A stretch of DNA of 64,000 nucleotides, taken from NCBI GenBank assembly GCA_030144725.1, contig JASKMD010000003.1:5008390-5072389 (forward strand), read 5' to 3'. The notes below the pieces were generated by a model. The model worked only from the letters and a program-made list of their open reading frames with translations. It searched no databases and was not told where the DNA came from. Positions 33,201 through 44,545 of this stretch are shown here, piece after piece; the first letter of the stretch is position 1, and each line of letters opens with the position of its first letter. The translations under genes and the position numbers were made by a program. This DNA comes from Haematococcus lacustris (Eukaryota; Chlorophyta; Chlorophyceae; Chlamydomonadales; Haematococcaceae).

Positions 33201-36200
33201 CTGCTACCCTGTTCATCTTTTACTTGCCAGGCCATGACTGCCGGTAGGCCATAACTGCTGGTCCTGATTAGGCCCCACCAGCCTCAGCAGCGCCTCCCCT
33301 ACCCTGCCCCTGGTCAGGTACCACATGCCAGGCCATGACTTGCGGTGCTGATTAGGACCAGCCAGCCTCAGCAGCCCTGCCCTGCGCCTGATCAGGTACC
33401 ACATGCACTTTGTGGACGTGACCACCGTAGCCGCCACCTTCATGTGCGGACCCCTCCTGGGCCCTCAGGGTCGCCCTCCCAAGGAGGCCATGTTCACTGA
33501 TGACCCAGCAGGTGAGGGGGAGGTGGGGGGTGAGGGGTGTGCAGGTGAGGGGGAGGTGAGGGTGCAGGCGCTGGGCAGGGGGACAAGGCGGCATCTCAGT
33601 GGGTCAATAGGTGGGGGAGAACATGAGAAGGGGGGTGGAGGGGGCTGGAGGGGGAGTCCAGCACTAGGAAGGTAGGGCGTTACGGTAGTGGGTGGGGAGG
33701 TGGAGGGGGTGGAGCGGGTGGGGGGCAGGGAGAGGGGGAAGGCGGGGAGGAGCTGGGGTCAGGGCTGGGCCATAGGCTGGCATGGGTGATCCCTGGGGGT
33801 GATGTGATGTAGTGGAGCAGGGGCAGTAGGGGCAGTGGTAGTAATCAGTAGGGGCAGTAGTAGTAGGAGCTCATGTGTGTTGGAAGTAAGGTGTGGAGGG
33901 CAGGGCAGGGTCAGGAGGCCGGGCAGCGTGATTGGGGTAGAGGTGCAGCTGGGTGTATGTGAGTCGTTACTGCCCTGCTGCTGCTGCTGCTGCTGCTGCT
34001 GTTGGGTGCAGTGGCCAAGCTGGCTGGCTGCCGCAACCTGTGCCAGCTCATGATCCTGGACGGCTCGGTGCTGGGTGGCAAGCAGCACATCCACATGGAG
34101 GTGTCCTTTAAAGCGGACTGGGAGGTGGGTGGGAGAGGCTAGTGGGCTGGGGGAGGTGCGATCAACCAGCGGGCTAAGGGGAGGTGGGTGGGGCACAGTG
34201 ATGTGGGGGAGATATGGAGGGGGAGGGTATTGTAGCGGGAGGGGTAAGGGTGGGGTGGGGGAGGGAGGTGATGCGTAGTTGCCCGCCAACCTCTCTACCC
34301 TCCTGTATCTTGTATCCACCTCTATTCTTTACCCTCCTGTAACGCCATATCTCCCCCTCTCCTCCTCTCTCATCCTCCATGCCCTGTCTTATTCATTGTT
34401 TCCTCTGCCCCTTCTCCCCACCTCTATTAACCCCAACCCTCCGTCGTATCATTCCTCTTTTTCTTGTACTCACTTTCTGCTTTTTTTCTGCTGCAAAGCA
34501 TGCCAGCATCTGCCCCCCTCCTGTCCTCTCCCCCCTTCCCTTCACACGTCACCTCAACCCTTTCTAACTGCTCCATAACCCGGCCTGCAACTGCTTCAAC
34601 TGCTTCAACTGCTCCAGAACCCGGCCTTCAACTGCTACGTGTCCTTCATTGCCGCCAACCAAGCGCTGCTGGCCGCCCAGCTGGCCATCATGGCCTGGAA
34701 CCTGAAGCCAGGAGGGGATGTGGTGCTGCGCGCCAGCATGACCTGGAGCCACTTCACGTGAGTCTCCACCTGGAGGCTCTCAGCCCCAGACCCCCCAGAG
34801 GCCGTTGCTTGGGAGGCCTGCAGCGTCCGATCCCTTTGGGGGGTCTGGGCCCAGAGCCCTGCAGCGCCTGGCGCCTTTGGCAGCCTGCACCACAGACCAG
34901 CAGTCTTGGGCTTGGGTTCCATACGCCTTCAGTCGGGGCCGTTGCTTGGTGGGCCTGCAGCGCTTGAGGGCTCTGGCGGCCTGAGGGCGTTCTGGGCTTG
35001 AGGGCTCTGAGCTGGTTAGCAGACCTGCAGCGCCCAGACCAGCTAGAGGGCGTAAGGGAGCCACTGCTAGGAAGATGGCAACTGCGGCCTGATGGCTCTG
35101 GCTCAGCACCGCGGCGTGGCAGCCAGCCTGCAGCCAGCCTGCGGCCTGATGGCTTTGGCTCACACCCCTCTGCCCTTGTAGAGTAGGTGGTGGGAGCAGG
35201 ACATACCCCAGGCGGAAGCTCAGACCTGCAGACTGACGCCAGGGCCGTGCGGTTCCTAGTCACGTGCACTCCAACCTCAGGCCTGCGTGCCACCCTGCCA
35301 GCCTGTCCAGCATTTGCCAATATTTGGCCCGCTTAAGTCCAATTGCTGTGTGTTGCCGCCGCTCAGGAACGCTCAGGACAATTCCTCCACGTGCCCCTCA
35401 CACTGCTGCTGTGCATTGCCCGGTGCTCAGGAATGGTGTGCTGGCCATGCTGCGTCGCGTGTTCAAGGGCACCATCCAGAGCTACAAGCCTCGCTCATGT
35501 CACCAGGTGGGTCAGGGAGTGCCTAACCAGGCAAGGGGCGCCTAAATAGGCACGGCAGGGAGGTTAAGGGGTTGCACGGCTGTGTGCATGGTAGTGTGCA
35601 TGGTTGTGTGCATGGACTGAGAGTAGAAGTGGTGGTGGGTGAGTGCAGGGCAGGGCAGGGCAGGGCAGGGTCACCGGGTGGAGTGTGCCCCCTGCACAGC
35701 CCTGCGGGTATCATAGCAGCAGGTGTTGGCGGCGGCTGTGTGCAGGACGCCATCTCCTACTACATGGTGTGCCGAGACTTTGACCTGGCAGCGGCTGAGA
35801 AACTCAAGGTTCGAGACCAGGCACCACCCTCCTGCCCAGCTGGCATGCTCGCTGTTGGCGCCACAACATAGCAAGCACAGCTGGAGCAGAGGGCACAGCA
35901 GTTGTGCCGCTTTTGCGCTGCAGCTTGCCGTGCATTGAGTGACTGCAGAGGGTCACAATGCACACTCTTAAACCTGGCTCACCACCAGCAACCTTGACTC
36001 ACAGCGCTACTCGTCATCACTGCACACTGAGCTGAACACACAAGCCTGGGGATCAGGGTTTAGGGTTTAGGGAACCTGTTTTCTAGAGTTTAAGGCACCT
36101 GGGGTTTATGGCTATGGTGCAGGGAGCCAATGCACACTGAGCTGGAGCTGACTGCCCATCTTGGTGTAGGGTTAGGGTCAAGATAGAGGGTTGAGGGTTT

Positions 36201-39200
36201 GAGGCTGAGGGTTCAGGGAACCCTAACTCTACCCCTAAACCCCATCCCTAGCCATGGACTTCGGATAGTGGGGTTAGGGTTATGGGGACCCTACCCCTAA
36301 CCGCAGCTCGCATCCCTGGCCTTGTATTTGGCACTGGCATGTTCCATCACTCATCACCCTCCCCTACAGACCCACTAGCATGCCTCTCAGTGGGCCTCCC
36401 AGAGGAAGCCTGTCAGCTCCCCCACATCCCCTGCAGCTCCCTGCCCTGCACACCAGCCTGCCCTGCCCCACCCGCTGCATTGGGCCCCACCTGCTGCCCC
36501 ACCCCCTGCCCCACGCATTGGGCCCCACCTGCTGCCTGCCCCCTCCTGACACCCTCTTGCCCTCTTCCTGTATAGCCTTCCAACCTTGCCTGGGCCCTTA
36601 CCTCCTGCACGCCCCCCCACACACCGTCACGTTGGCCCTCACCCCACCTGCTGCCCCACGCACTTGGCCCCACCCGCTGCCCCACCTCCTGCCCCACCCC
36701 CTGCCCCACCTGCTGCCTGCAGTTTGGCCCTACCTTTGCCCAGCTGGTCGCCACGCTGCGCTCAGGGGCCCCGGCTGTCAACCTGGTGCCCTTCCCTCAG
36801 GTGTGAGAAGCATGCTAGCAAGTGTGACAAGGTTGTGGTTTGCGCCTAATCAGGAATTGGGCCTGATGTGGTGCATCCTAGTTTGGGGAATGTACAGCCT
36901 GCATGGCATGTTTCGACATGTGCATTTCTTTGTTGCATGTGCTGCGCCTGCATGTGTGCGTGCAGCTGCCAGAGGGCCATAGCGTGGAGAGTCTGGAGGC
37001 GGTGTGGGGCATGGCCATGCAGGTACAGCATCACGAGGGCCTCACACCCCACTCTGCTCACACCAGGGTCACACAAAGGGTGGTGCACGTCACACAACCT
37101 GTGCGGCCACGGCACACACACAGGGTTGTTATGTGGGTGTGGGTGTGGGTGTGGGTGTGGGTGTGGGTGTGGGTGTGGGTGTGGGTGTGGGTGTGGGTGT
37201 GGGTGTGGGTGTGGGTGTGGGTGTGGGTGTGGGTGTGGGTGTGGGTGTGGGTGTGGGTGTGGGTGTGGGTGTGGGTGTGGGTGTGGGTGTGGGTGTGGGT
37301 GTGGGTGTGGGTGATGGTGCCTCACAGTAGCCCACATCAGGCCTCACCTTTTCTACACCGCCACGGGACAGCCCATGTCCTAGCAGGTTGCCTAGAGCCC
37401 AACCCCCAGCTCAAGGTCCCATGAGCCAAAGCAGAGTAGAGCATGAGCCCAATCAGGGTTAGGGTTAGGGTCAGGGTCAGGGTCAGGGTCAGGCTCTGAC
37501 TCCCATTAAGCCTCAGGAGCCCTCGTCTGCCCGTAGTTTAGGGCAGCACCACCACACTGTGCCCGGACTCCCTGCCCTGAGGCTGCCATCCAACAGTTTA
37601 CACCAGTTGACGTTGTCCCTTGACCTGAGGTGCGTTCAGGCATTCAGCACAGCTGCTGGAACTTAACCTGCTTCTAGCATACCATATAACATGAAAAGAG
37701 TCAGTAGCAACAGGAACAATAGCAAGAGCCAGGTGCAGGTGAGAGGTGATGTTTACACCAACTGAATACATCAAAGACAAGAGACAACAGCAACAGTAGC
37801 AAGGGAGCTGTTTAATGGGTGCTGTTCAATGCTGTGGCACCAAGAGTTGCATGGGATGGGTGTTGTTGACAGCTGTGGCACCTGGATTTCAGCAGTGCAG
37901 CAGTGCAGCAGTGCAGCAGTGAAGCTAGCAGGCTGTCACTTTCCTGTGTGCTTGTGTGCCTGACCAGGTCTACCACCTGCCACTCTGGATGTTTCGTGGG
38001 CTATCAGAGAAGGTAGGCCGCCCCAGCTGGGTGGCTATGTGACCTCACCGTGCCTGCATCACCCTGTCATGCCTTGCCAACGCAATGGGTGGATCCCTTG
38101 GCACCCTGGCACCTCTGGGCACACACTGTGTATGACCCAGCCACTCACTTGACCCCACCCGCCATCCCACGCCTCACCATGCCTGCACGACCCCGTCATG
38201 CCTTGCCAATGCCCTGGAACCTGCCTAAAGGCGTCCTAGCACCTCTCGGCACAAACCGCGTATGACCCACCCACTGCAGCCATGCGCTGGCAGCCATCAG
38301 GGTGAAAAGAAAGAAAGAAAGCCTGCGCCCTCGCCGTCGGGCGTGCATCGAGGGAGGCGAGTAGCCTTGGGGCATGCCCTTGCTACCCTCCCACCCAGAC
38401 CGATAGGGTAAACAACTGTGTGACCTGCTTCCACAGTGCCACACATCACTCTACACCACACAGCTGTACATCCACAGCAGGTGGATTTCATGCTATTGCC
38501 GTGATGCCGAAGTGTGATCCTGTATTTGCTGATGTGTGACCTTGTGGGTGCAGTTGCTATTCCACAGGCCCAAGTCATGATGTGCCCGGAGGTGGAGCCA
38601 GAGATTGCATGCAAGATCAAGCCCAAGTGCGGCCCCACCTCCCACCTGCCCTCGTCATCTCCCCTCTTGTGCTGCCCTTGTTGCTGCTGCTGCTGCTGCT
38701 GTGCTCCTGCTGCCTCCCTACCTGCCTGTCCCTCTACCACCCCAACTGCACTGCTGGCACCAACCATGCGTGTCAGCTAAACAAACCCTCAACTATACAC
38801 ACCGTCACTGAGCACCCTTACACACCCTTACTTAGCCCCCTAACACACCTTTACTAACCTGGCATGTGTGGCTTGGCTTGCTTGATCTGGCTATGCCCAC
38901 CATGCTGCCTTTGCTGCTGCTGCTGTGCTCCTGCTGCCTCCCTACCTGCCTGTCCCTCTACCACCCCAACTGCACTGCTGGCACCAACCATGCGTGGCAG
39001 CTTCACGCACCCTGAGCCTCACCCTTAGCTATCCACACCCTTCCTTAGGCCCCTTACACACCCTTACGAACCTGGCTTGTGTGACCTGGATTGTGTGACC
39101 TGGCTTGTGCTGGCCCACCCCCCTAGCCACTGCCAGTGCTGCTGCTGCAGGCCGTGTTGGAAGAGTCTGGTGTACGCCGACACGCCTGCAGCCTGCAGAG

Positions 39201-40749
39201 CTGAGCCAGGCGGCTGCCACCATGGGGCACATGCCACCGTGGACCTGCACCCCTTCTCAGTGGTGAGTGCCACCACCACCGCATCCTCCTCCTCCTCCTC
39301 CTCCTCCTCCTCCTCCTCCTCCTCCTCCTCCTCCTCCTCCTCCTCCTCCTCCTCCTCCTCCTCCTCCTCCTCCTCCTCCTCCTCCTCCTCCTCCTTGTCA
39401 ACCTTCCTAGTAGCAGCAGCAGCAGCAGCAACAACAACAAATACTGCTTCCACTGGGGCTGCTGCTGCTTCCAGTGACATTGCCCATGCTGTGCCACTTG
39501 CGTCAGGTAGCGTTTAATCAAGTGAACAGCCTGCTGCACATGCCCCAGCCCACTGGCGAGCTGCTCCCTGGCCAACAACACCCCAGGAACGAGGAGGCAG
39601 AGGTCTGCCATACGGTCAGTTGCTGAGAGTTAGGTGGGGCGGGGCGAGGCGGAGGCGGGGGCAAGTTGCCAGTGCCTTACCCTCTACACGCCGGCAACTT
39701 ACCTCCACAGCCCTGGCCCTATGACCCCATGTGTGTGCCACCGACCGTCAGCCAGCTGCTGGGGCTGCTGTGCTCCAGGTGGTGAACTGGATGCGCAGCC
39801 TTTACCTGGACGTGTACCCTGATGCCCGCACTAACCCCATGGTCATGGCGCAGCTGCTGCAAGTGGTTGAGCCCAAGGGCCTAAAGGCGGCTGTGCTGGT
39901 AGGGCCTGGACATTGCGGGTGGGAGGGATTGAAGGGGTGGAGGCAGGGGTGGAGGCAGGGAGGCGGAGGCAGGAGAGGTGGAGCAGATTGCAATGCAGGG
40001 TCAGGAGGCATGGACGGTCCTGGGGTAGGCGTGTGAGGATGAAGGAGAGTGAGGTGCAGCAGGGCTTGCCCAGAGGGCAGAGGGGGAGGTGGTTGAGGAT
40101 TTGTGCCGTATCCTGCCAATCTCCTTGCAACCGCATGGCCTGCACATTGTCAGCCACCGGGCCAGGCCACAGCTAGGCCAGGCTTCAAGATGCCACAACC
40201 TTACACCATTGGTTCCAGGCCGCAAGGCAAGCTAGGGCTACAGCTAGGGCGGGTTCAAAGATGGCCTAGGGCAGGCCGCAAGGCAAGGCCAGCTGTTGTT
40301 GCGTCAATGAGCGCAGGTCCTAGACTGACACCAGTTATGTGAGTTTGCCTGGGGGCTGCAGGTGTGGCAGCATATGCTGATGTACGCTGGCAACATGGAG
40401 CAGCTGCAGCACTTCCGGGTGTCCTCCTATGCCCTGCACCACGTGCGCTTCTTGCAGTCACCCCTGCAGCGCAGCTTGGCTCTGGGCTTCGAGTCACTGG
40501 GCCACCGGGTGATGAAGGTGAGAGGGGCGGCGGCCAGGTGGCTCGCATGGATGGAGGCAGGTGCAGGTGCAGCACATGGCTGCATCACGGTCAACTGACG
40601 AGTGCATGGAGCGCAGCAGCATGCACCTGTATCGCGATAACCCCACTCACATGCGACAGTGGAAGATTGATGCTGAGCTGCCAGCCTGGAGGGCTTGGTG
40701 TGTGTGTCTCTTGATCAGCGATTGTGTGTCAGCTGAGAGGATGCCTTGA
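29193..40749 (+). CDS. FtsJ/RrmJ-like SAM-dependent methyltransferase, 19 exons
   Basis: Exons in phase: 29193-29249, 29353-29423, 30068-30128, 30480-30559, 32597-32707, 33396-33511, 34012-34124, 34618-34757, 35431-35506, 35746-35808, 36723-36800, 36966-37022, 37968-38012, 38568-38626, 39151-39262, 39507-39614, 39779-39898, 40362-40517, 40573-40749 (about 599 residues). Motif I is [20 protein letters not shown] (residues about 73-92). Then come [14 protein letters not shown], a motif-IV-like [32 protein letters not shown], and YKPRSCHQ plus YYMVCRDF, the fold order of FtsJ ribose-2'-O methyltransferases acting on rRNA, tRNA or mRNA caps. The C-terminal third is not recognised. In the usual K-D-K-E tetrad, the second Lys appears as Arg (VVLRA) and the final Glu is not evident. 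Intron 3 begins with GC. The 3' end is uncertain: a possible further exon lies at 42373-42484. Confidence 0.75.
29262..29317 (+). repeat. Intronic segment shared with 18509-18563
   Basis: TTCCCCTACTAATGGGTAGG followed by GTTATCTGTAATCC, inside intron 1 of the methyltransferase gene. The exon 1/intron junction CTGGCTCAAG-GTAC is also repeated at the intron's acceptor (29343-29356). Confidence 0.55.
29586..29942. repeat. (GGGCAG)n microsatellite, about 59 copies
   Basis: Near-pure hexanucleotide tract in intron 2 of the methyltransferase gene. All frames are open because the unit is six bases and lacks stops, so those frames are not genes. Confidence 0.97.
30144..30270. repeat. (CAG)n-rich tract
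   Basis: Interrupted CAG/CAGCCG repeats in intron 3 of the methyltransferase gene. Confidence 0.9.
30945..31863. mobile_element. TIR element with TA target-site duplication (mariner-like ends)
   Basis: Left end CCGTACTCTCCCGATCGATT (from 30946) and right end, reversed, CCGTACTCTCCCTATCGATT (to 31861), are each flanked by TA, as in Tc1/mariner-type insertions. The sequence is AT-rich compared with its surroundings near both ends. It contains a minus-strand open frame 31656-31114 (starts [20 protein letters not shown]) that I do not recognise as a transposase, so it may be non-autonomous. The flanking DNA on both sides (30840-30940 and 31864-31975) is itself a diverged direct repeat. It lies in intron 4 of the methyltransferase gene. 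Confidence 0.65.
33245..33410 (+). repeat. Tandem duplication of a splice-acceptor region
   Basis: CTGATTAGG...CAGCCTCAGCAG...GGTCAGGTACCACATGC (about 33266-33331) recurs at about 33349-33407 next to the real exon 6 acceptor at 33395. Both copies end in AG-GTACCACATGC, so a decoy acceptor lies about 75 bp upstream. Confidence 0.7.
36060..36300. repeat. Interstitial telomere-like repeats
   Basis: GGGTTTAGGGTTTAGGG and scattered GGGTTAGGG, with CCCTAACC in the same stretch, resemble the plant-type TTTAGGG telomere unit. Similar short runs occur at 22161-22185, 37455-37490 and 40760-40815. Confidence 0.6.
37132..37312. repeat. (GTGGGT)n microsatellite, about 30 copies
   Basis: Pure hexanucleotide tract in intron 12 of the methyltransferase gene. 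Confidence 0.97.
38044..38277 (+). repeat. Tandem duplication of about 120 bp
   Basis: CTCACC(G/A)TGCCTGCA...GTATGACCCA occurs at about 38044-38150 and again, diverged, at about 38168-38275, inside intron 13. Confidence 0.65.
38670..39090 (+). repeat. Tandem duplication of about 230 bp with CTG tract
   Basis: The segment running from CTGCTGCTGCTGTGCTCCTG through CTCTACCACCCCAACTGCAC to ACACCCTTAC is present twice (from about 38680 and from about 38910) inside intron 14. Confidence 0.75.
39281..39393. repeat. (TCC)n microsatellite
   Basis: Pure trinucleotide tract of about 37 units just after the exon 15 donor (39263). Confidence 0.97.
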
Positions 40750-40950
40750 GGGGAGTGTGAGGTTAGGGTCAGGGTGGGGTGAGGTTAGGTTTAGGGTAAG
40801 GATTAGGGTTACCGGGCATAGGGGTTTATCGCTCACTCTGGCATAGCTATGTCTATTAGGAGTGGGAGGGTGAGGTTGGCACCCTCTGTAGCGTAGATGG
40901 CACATGAACCCTGCAAGCTGGGAATACAACTGAGGGGGTGTCAATGGAAC

Positions 40951-42101
40951 TGGGCTGGGCTGGGCTGGGCTGGGCTGGGCTGGGCTGGGCTGGGCTGGGC
41001 TGGGCTGGGCTGGGCTGGGCTGGGCTGGGCTGGGCTGGGCTGGGCTGGGCTGGGCTGGGCTGGGCTGGGCTGGGCTGGGCTGGGCTGGGCTGGGCTGGGC
41101 TGGGCTGGGCTGGGCTGGGCTGGGCTGGGCTGGGCTGGGCTGGGCTGGGCTGGGCTGGGCTGGGCTGGGCTGGGCTGGGCTGGGCTGGGCTGGGCTGGGC
41201 TGGGCTGGGCTGGGCTGGGCTGGGCTGGGCTGGGCTGGGCTGGGCTGGGCTGGGCTGGGCTGGGCTGGGCTGGGCTGGGCTGGGCTGGGCTGGGCTGGGC
41301 TGGGCTGGGCTGGGCTGGGCTGGGCTGGGCTGGGCTGGGCTGGGCTGGGCTGGGCTGGGCTGGGCTGGGCTGGGCTGGGCTGGGCTGGGCTGGGCTGGGC
41401 TGGGCTGGGCTGGGCTGGGCTGGGCTGGGCTGGGCTGGGCTGGGCTGGGCTGGGCTGGGCTGGGCTGGGCTGGGCTGGGCTGGGCTGGGCTGGGCTGGGC
41501 TGGGCTGGGCTGGGCTGGGCTGGGCTGGGCTGGGCTGGGCTGGGCTGGGCTGGGCTGGGCTGGGCTGGGCTGGGCTGGGCTGGGCTGGGCTGGGCTGGGC
41601 TGGGCTGGGCTGGGCTGGGCTGGGCTGGGCTGGGCTGGGCTGGGCTGGGCTGGGCTGGGCTGGGCTGGGCTGGGCTGGGCTGGGCTGGGCTGGGCTGGGC
41701 TGGGCTGGGCTGGGCTGGGCTGGGCTGGGCTGGGCTGGGCTGGGCTGGGCTGGGCTGGGCTGGGCTGGGCTGGGCTGGGCTGGGCTGGGCTGGGCTGGGC
41801 TGGGCTGGGCTGGGCTGGGCTGGGCTGGGCTGGGCTGGGCTGGGCTGGGCTGGGCTGGGCTGGGCTGGGCTGGGCTGGGCTGGGCTGGGCTGGGCTGGGC
41901 TGGGCTGGGCTGGGCTGGGCTGGGCTGGGCTGGGCTGGGCTGGGCTGGGCTGGGCTGGGCTGGGCTGGGCTGGGCTGGGCTGGGCTGGGCTGGGCTGGGC
42001 TGGGCTGGGCTGGGCTGGGCTGGGCTGGGCTGGGCTGGGCTGGGCTGGGCTGGGCTGGGCTGGGCTGGGCTGGGCTGGGCTGGGCTGGGCTGGGCTGGGC
42101 T
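40951..42101. repeat. (GGGCT)n satellite, about 230 copies
   Basis: An essentially perfect pentanucleotide array of 1.15 kb. Because the unit lacks stops in any frame, long open frames run through it on both strands; none is a gene. It directly follows the last confident methyltransferase exon. Confidence 0.98.
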
Positions 42102-42372
42102 CATCTGGCCCTTTGTGGGCGGGAGGCTCATGCTTGCACCCTCTGTAAACTATATGGTGGCAGGCATGTGTCCGCTCAAGTGTTGCTTCCTCGTACCAGA
42201 GCTGAGAGTTGGGCAACCTTGCTGCAGGAGACAATGCTGAATGAGGAGGTGTCCTTTTTGGTCATGGTGGCCCGCCTGTGATGGTGATGGAACTGTACCT
42301 CGTACCAGAGCTCATAATATAGCTCGTACCAGCCTGGGCTTTGGCTGCCCTGCGTGCCCTTCACTGCTGCAG

Positions 42373-42484
42373 GGCCTGCCCCTCACGCTGCAAGGCCACT
42401 TTGCCATGCCCTTCAGCGCAGCAGCCGACCTGCAAGCCCGGCAGATGGCTCCGGTCCAGCACCAGCACACACTGCACTGGCAAG
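42373..42484 (+). CDS. Possible further exon of the methyltransferase gene
   Basis: Between CTGCTGCAG and AAG-GTGCGC the frame reads GLPLTLQGHFAMPFSAAADL and onwards to HTLHWQ, with natural composition. It could join the gene if exon 19 ended at a GTGTGT donor near 40710 instead of running to the stop at 40749; the intron would then contain the whole satellite. No later exon is found before the inverted repeat begins. Confidence 0.35.
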
Positions 42485-42803
42485 GTGCGCGGGCTCTGCC
42501 TTGGGCATGGCACGGCATGTGGCTCTGCCTTTGGAATGGCACGTAGACTCTGCTCCTGTCACCACACCTGCTTCTGTTTGAGGGTCAGGATTCATGGACT
42601 CACTCACTTCAGGCGGTTAAAAACCAGTTTCTTTTCGTACCCATAGATTCATAGCTCGACTTCAGTTGGCTCAGGTCAAAAACATGGCCCAGGTCAAAAC
42701 GTCATTGAGAGCTCGACCTCAAGAATACAGCATTCCATGGCGAACGCTATATAAAGCGCTAACAGAAACACTGTTAGACACAGGAAGCCATCACTGACAA
42801 CTT

Positions 42804-44545
42804 TAGCTCAGCTCACGCTAAAGTTCACCCAGGGGCCTGCTATGACCAGCCTAAGAGATCACGGCAGAGCATGGACGGCTTCTTCACAGCCAGGTTGCCT
42901 CCGGCAACCCTGCGTCACATGGCATGTGCGCTGCGCTGCCCACAGGGACAGTTGGAGCGCTCCCGGCGCCCTTTCCTAGCCAGTCGCCCTCCGCCCGCGC
43001 TCCGCCTCCCGGTCCAAGTTTCCCGCAGACGCTCAAGCACACATCCGCTGCCAGCCAGCCGGTCAAGGTACCCGGGGACGACTGCTCGGATGCCTGGCTA
43101 CTGAGCATGCTAGGCGATACACTAGGTGATGGCAGCGACTTCTTCGCGGAGGACGAGGAGAATGAGGACGTGCAACACTGGGCGGGAGTGGATGCGGCCG
43201 ATGGCCGGGATGATGGCGTCGCGGCTATGGAGCGCGAGTTAACTGCATCCGCTATGCAGCTCAGTGGCTACCACATCCCGATGGTTCAGGTTAAAGTTGC
43301 CGATGCAGTGTCAGAGCAACACCTCATCGCTTTTCTCGGGGGATAGATCTGGATGAGTTGCTGTGTATATATTTGTGTAGGCGCAGACAAACCCTCACGC
43401 AAGTAGCATCAAACTACAACACACATGCAAATTAGTGCACCGGTTGGTCATTCTAGGGGGCAAATTAGGGCACGCCAGGGGCGGGGCACGCCGGGAACGG
43501 GGAGCCTAAGTAGCACATGTGTTCATGAGCCTACGCAACTTATACATCCGTGAAATGCAGCTCGACAGCAACTCAGCTGTGACAATCCTGCAAAAATTCA
43601 TGAAGTTGAATTCTAGCTGCGTTTGGCTGCACAGGAACCACAGGCACTAATGTATAGAGCACCTTGAAGTTGCTGTCACATGTGGACTAAACCCGTGTTG
43701 AAGAAGCGCTCTTGAATGCTGATTTGATGCGCCATTCACGCCGCGATAGATCCAGGCTGCCTATAGCGGTCGCTAAGAGTGTCTGCGTGGCGCCAGAACA
43801 CGTCGCGTGTTGGGGTCAGCTGTGACACGCCCTGAGGAAATTTCAAATTTTGACGAACGGAGGCCATAGGCTACGGATAGCAGTTGCGCCTGATGCGTTG
43901 CAATCGTCCTTTTGCGCTGTATCCCGCTGATGGTTGTGCCTGACCTGAAGCCTGTTGCGCCCTCCACATTAAATGTGCTTGAGACGCAAGCTTGCTACTG
44001 GTTGCTTGTAGTTGTAAGGTCGTACGGATCAGAAAGCCTATCGCAGCACCGTGCAACATCACGTGACTGCCCAGTCGAGCGCGACGGTGGCGGGAGGTGC
44101 ATCTATAGTCCTAGTTACATCTAGTAAGTGGCGCAGCACCATCAAAAGCGGCATGCCCCATGCCTCGATTGACCGGAATTCGGTGTTCCTGTGACTGGCG
44201 CCAGGCACTAGCCAGGACTCCATCCGCGACCGTTGGCACACACATGTGTCCGTAGCAAGCACATCTACACAATAGGTAACGTTACTGCAACATGCATGTG
44301 AGGTGTGAGTGACAGCCTCACAACAAGCCCATGGCACGCCCAACCATGCCACAGCCATGCCAGCTAAATATATGGTATGCCACTTAGCTACTGGCATATT
44401 TGCACCCATATGAAACTACAGCCCAAGTTTCATGTGGCGCTGACGATGTGTTCAACACTAACATGGGTATGCAACCCCCCAACCTCATGTCCTCTCACTA
44501 CCACCATGTGCCATCCTATTTGGCTGCAGGAAGGCATGCCAAGGT
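42804..44545 (+). repeat. Left arm of large inverted repeat (1742 bp)
   Basis: Matches the reverse complement of 50047-54429 once the 2632-bp transposon and its 9-bp duplication in the right arm are removed. The two arms then have the same length, 1742 bp, with only scattered substitutions. Outer boundary TAGCTCAGCTCACG, inner boundary GGCATGCCAAGGT. The arms enclose about 5.5 kb. Confidence 0.9.
42924..43346 (+). CDS. Hypothetical acidic protein segment, left-arm copy
   Basis: The frame ends with SQPVKVPGDDCSDAWLLSML, DFFAEDEENEDVQHWAGVD and SEQHLIAFLGG-stop. The same frame is in the right arm (54309-53887, minus), with one visible Val/Ala change. Function is unknown. The left copy lacks the upstream coding sequence found beyond the right arm, so it is probably a truncated duplicate. 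Confidence 0.4.
   Translation: MCAALPTGTVGALPAPFPSQSPSARAPPPGPSFPQTLKHTSAASQPVKVPGDDCSDAWLLSMLGDTLGDGSDFFAEDEENEDVQHWAGVDAADGRDDGVAAMERELTASAMQLSGYHIPMVQVKVADAVSEQHLIAFLGG

Noticed and set aside
34754..35320. 188-codon minus-strand frame
   Set aside because: Lies within the intron between methyltransferase exons 8 and 9; composed of degenerate CTGCAGCGC repeats and not recognisable.
36846..37337. Pro/His, Gly/Cys and Val/Trp repeat frames
   Set aside because: Products of the (GTGGGT)n tract.
39064..39611. Poly-Glu, poly-Arg and poly-Ser frames
   Set aside because: Products of the (TCC)n tract; only 39151-39262 and 39507-39614 are exons.
39710..39778. Extra exon [20 protein letters not shown]
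   Set aside because: It has a plausible acceptor but leaves the frame wrong for the following block; starting at 39779 keeps phase with exon 16.
40729..42281. Open frames of 400-500 codons on both strands
   Set aside because: They run through the (GGGCT)n satellite, whose unit has no stop codon in any frame.
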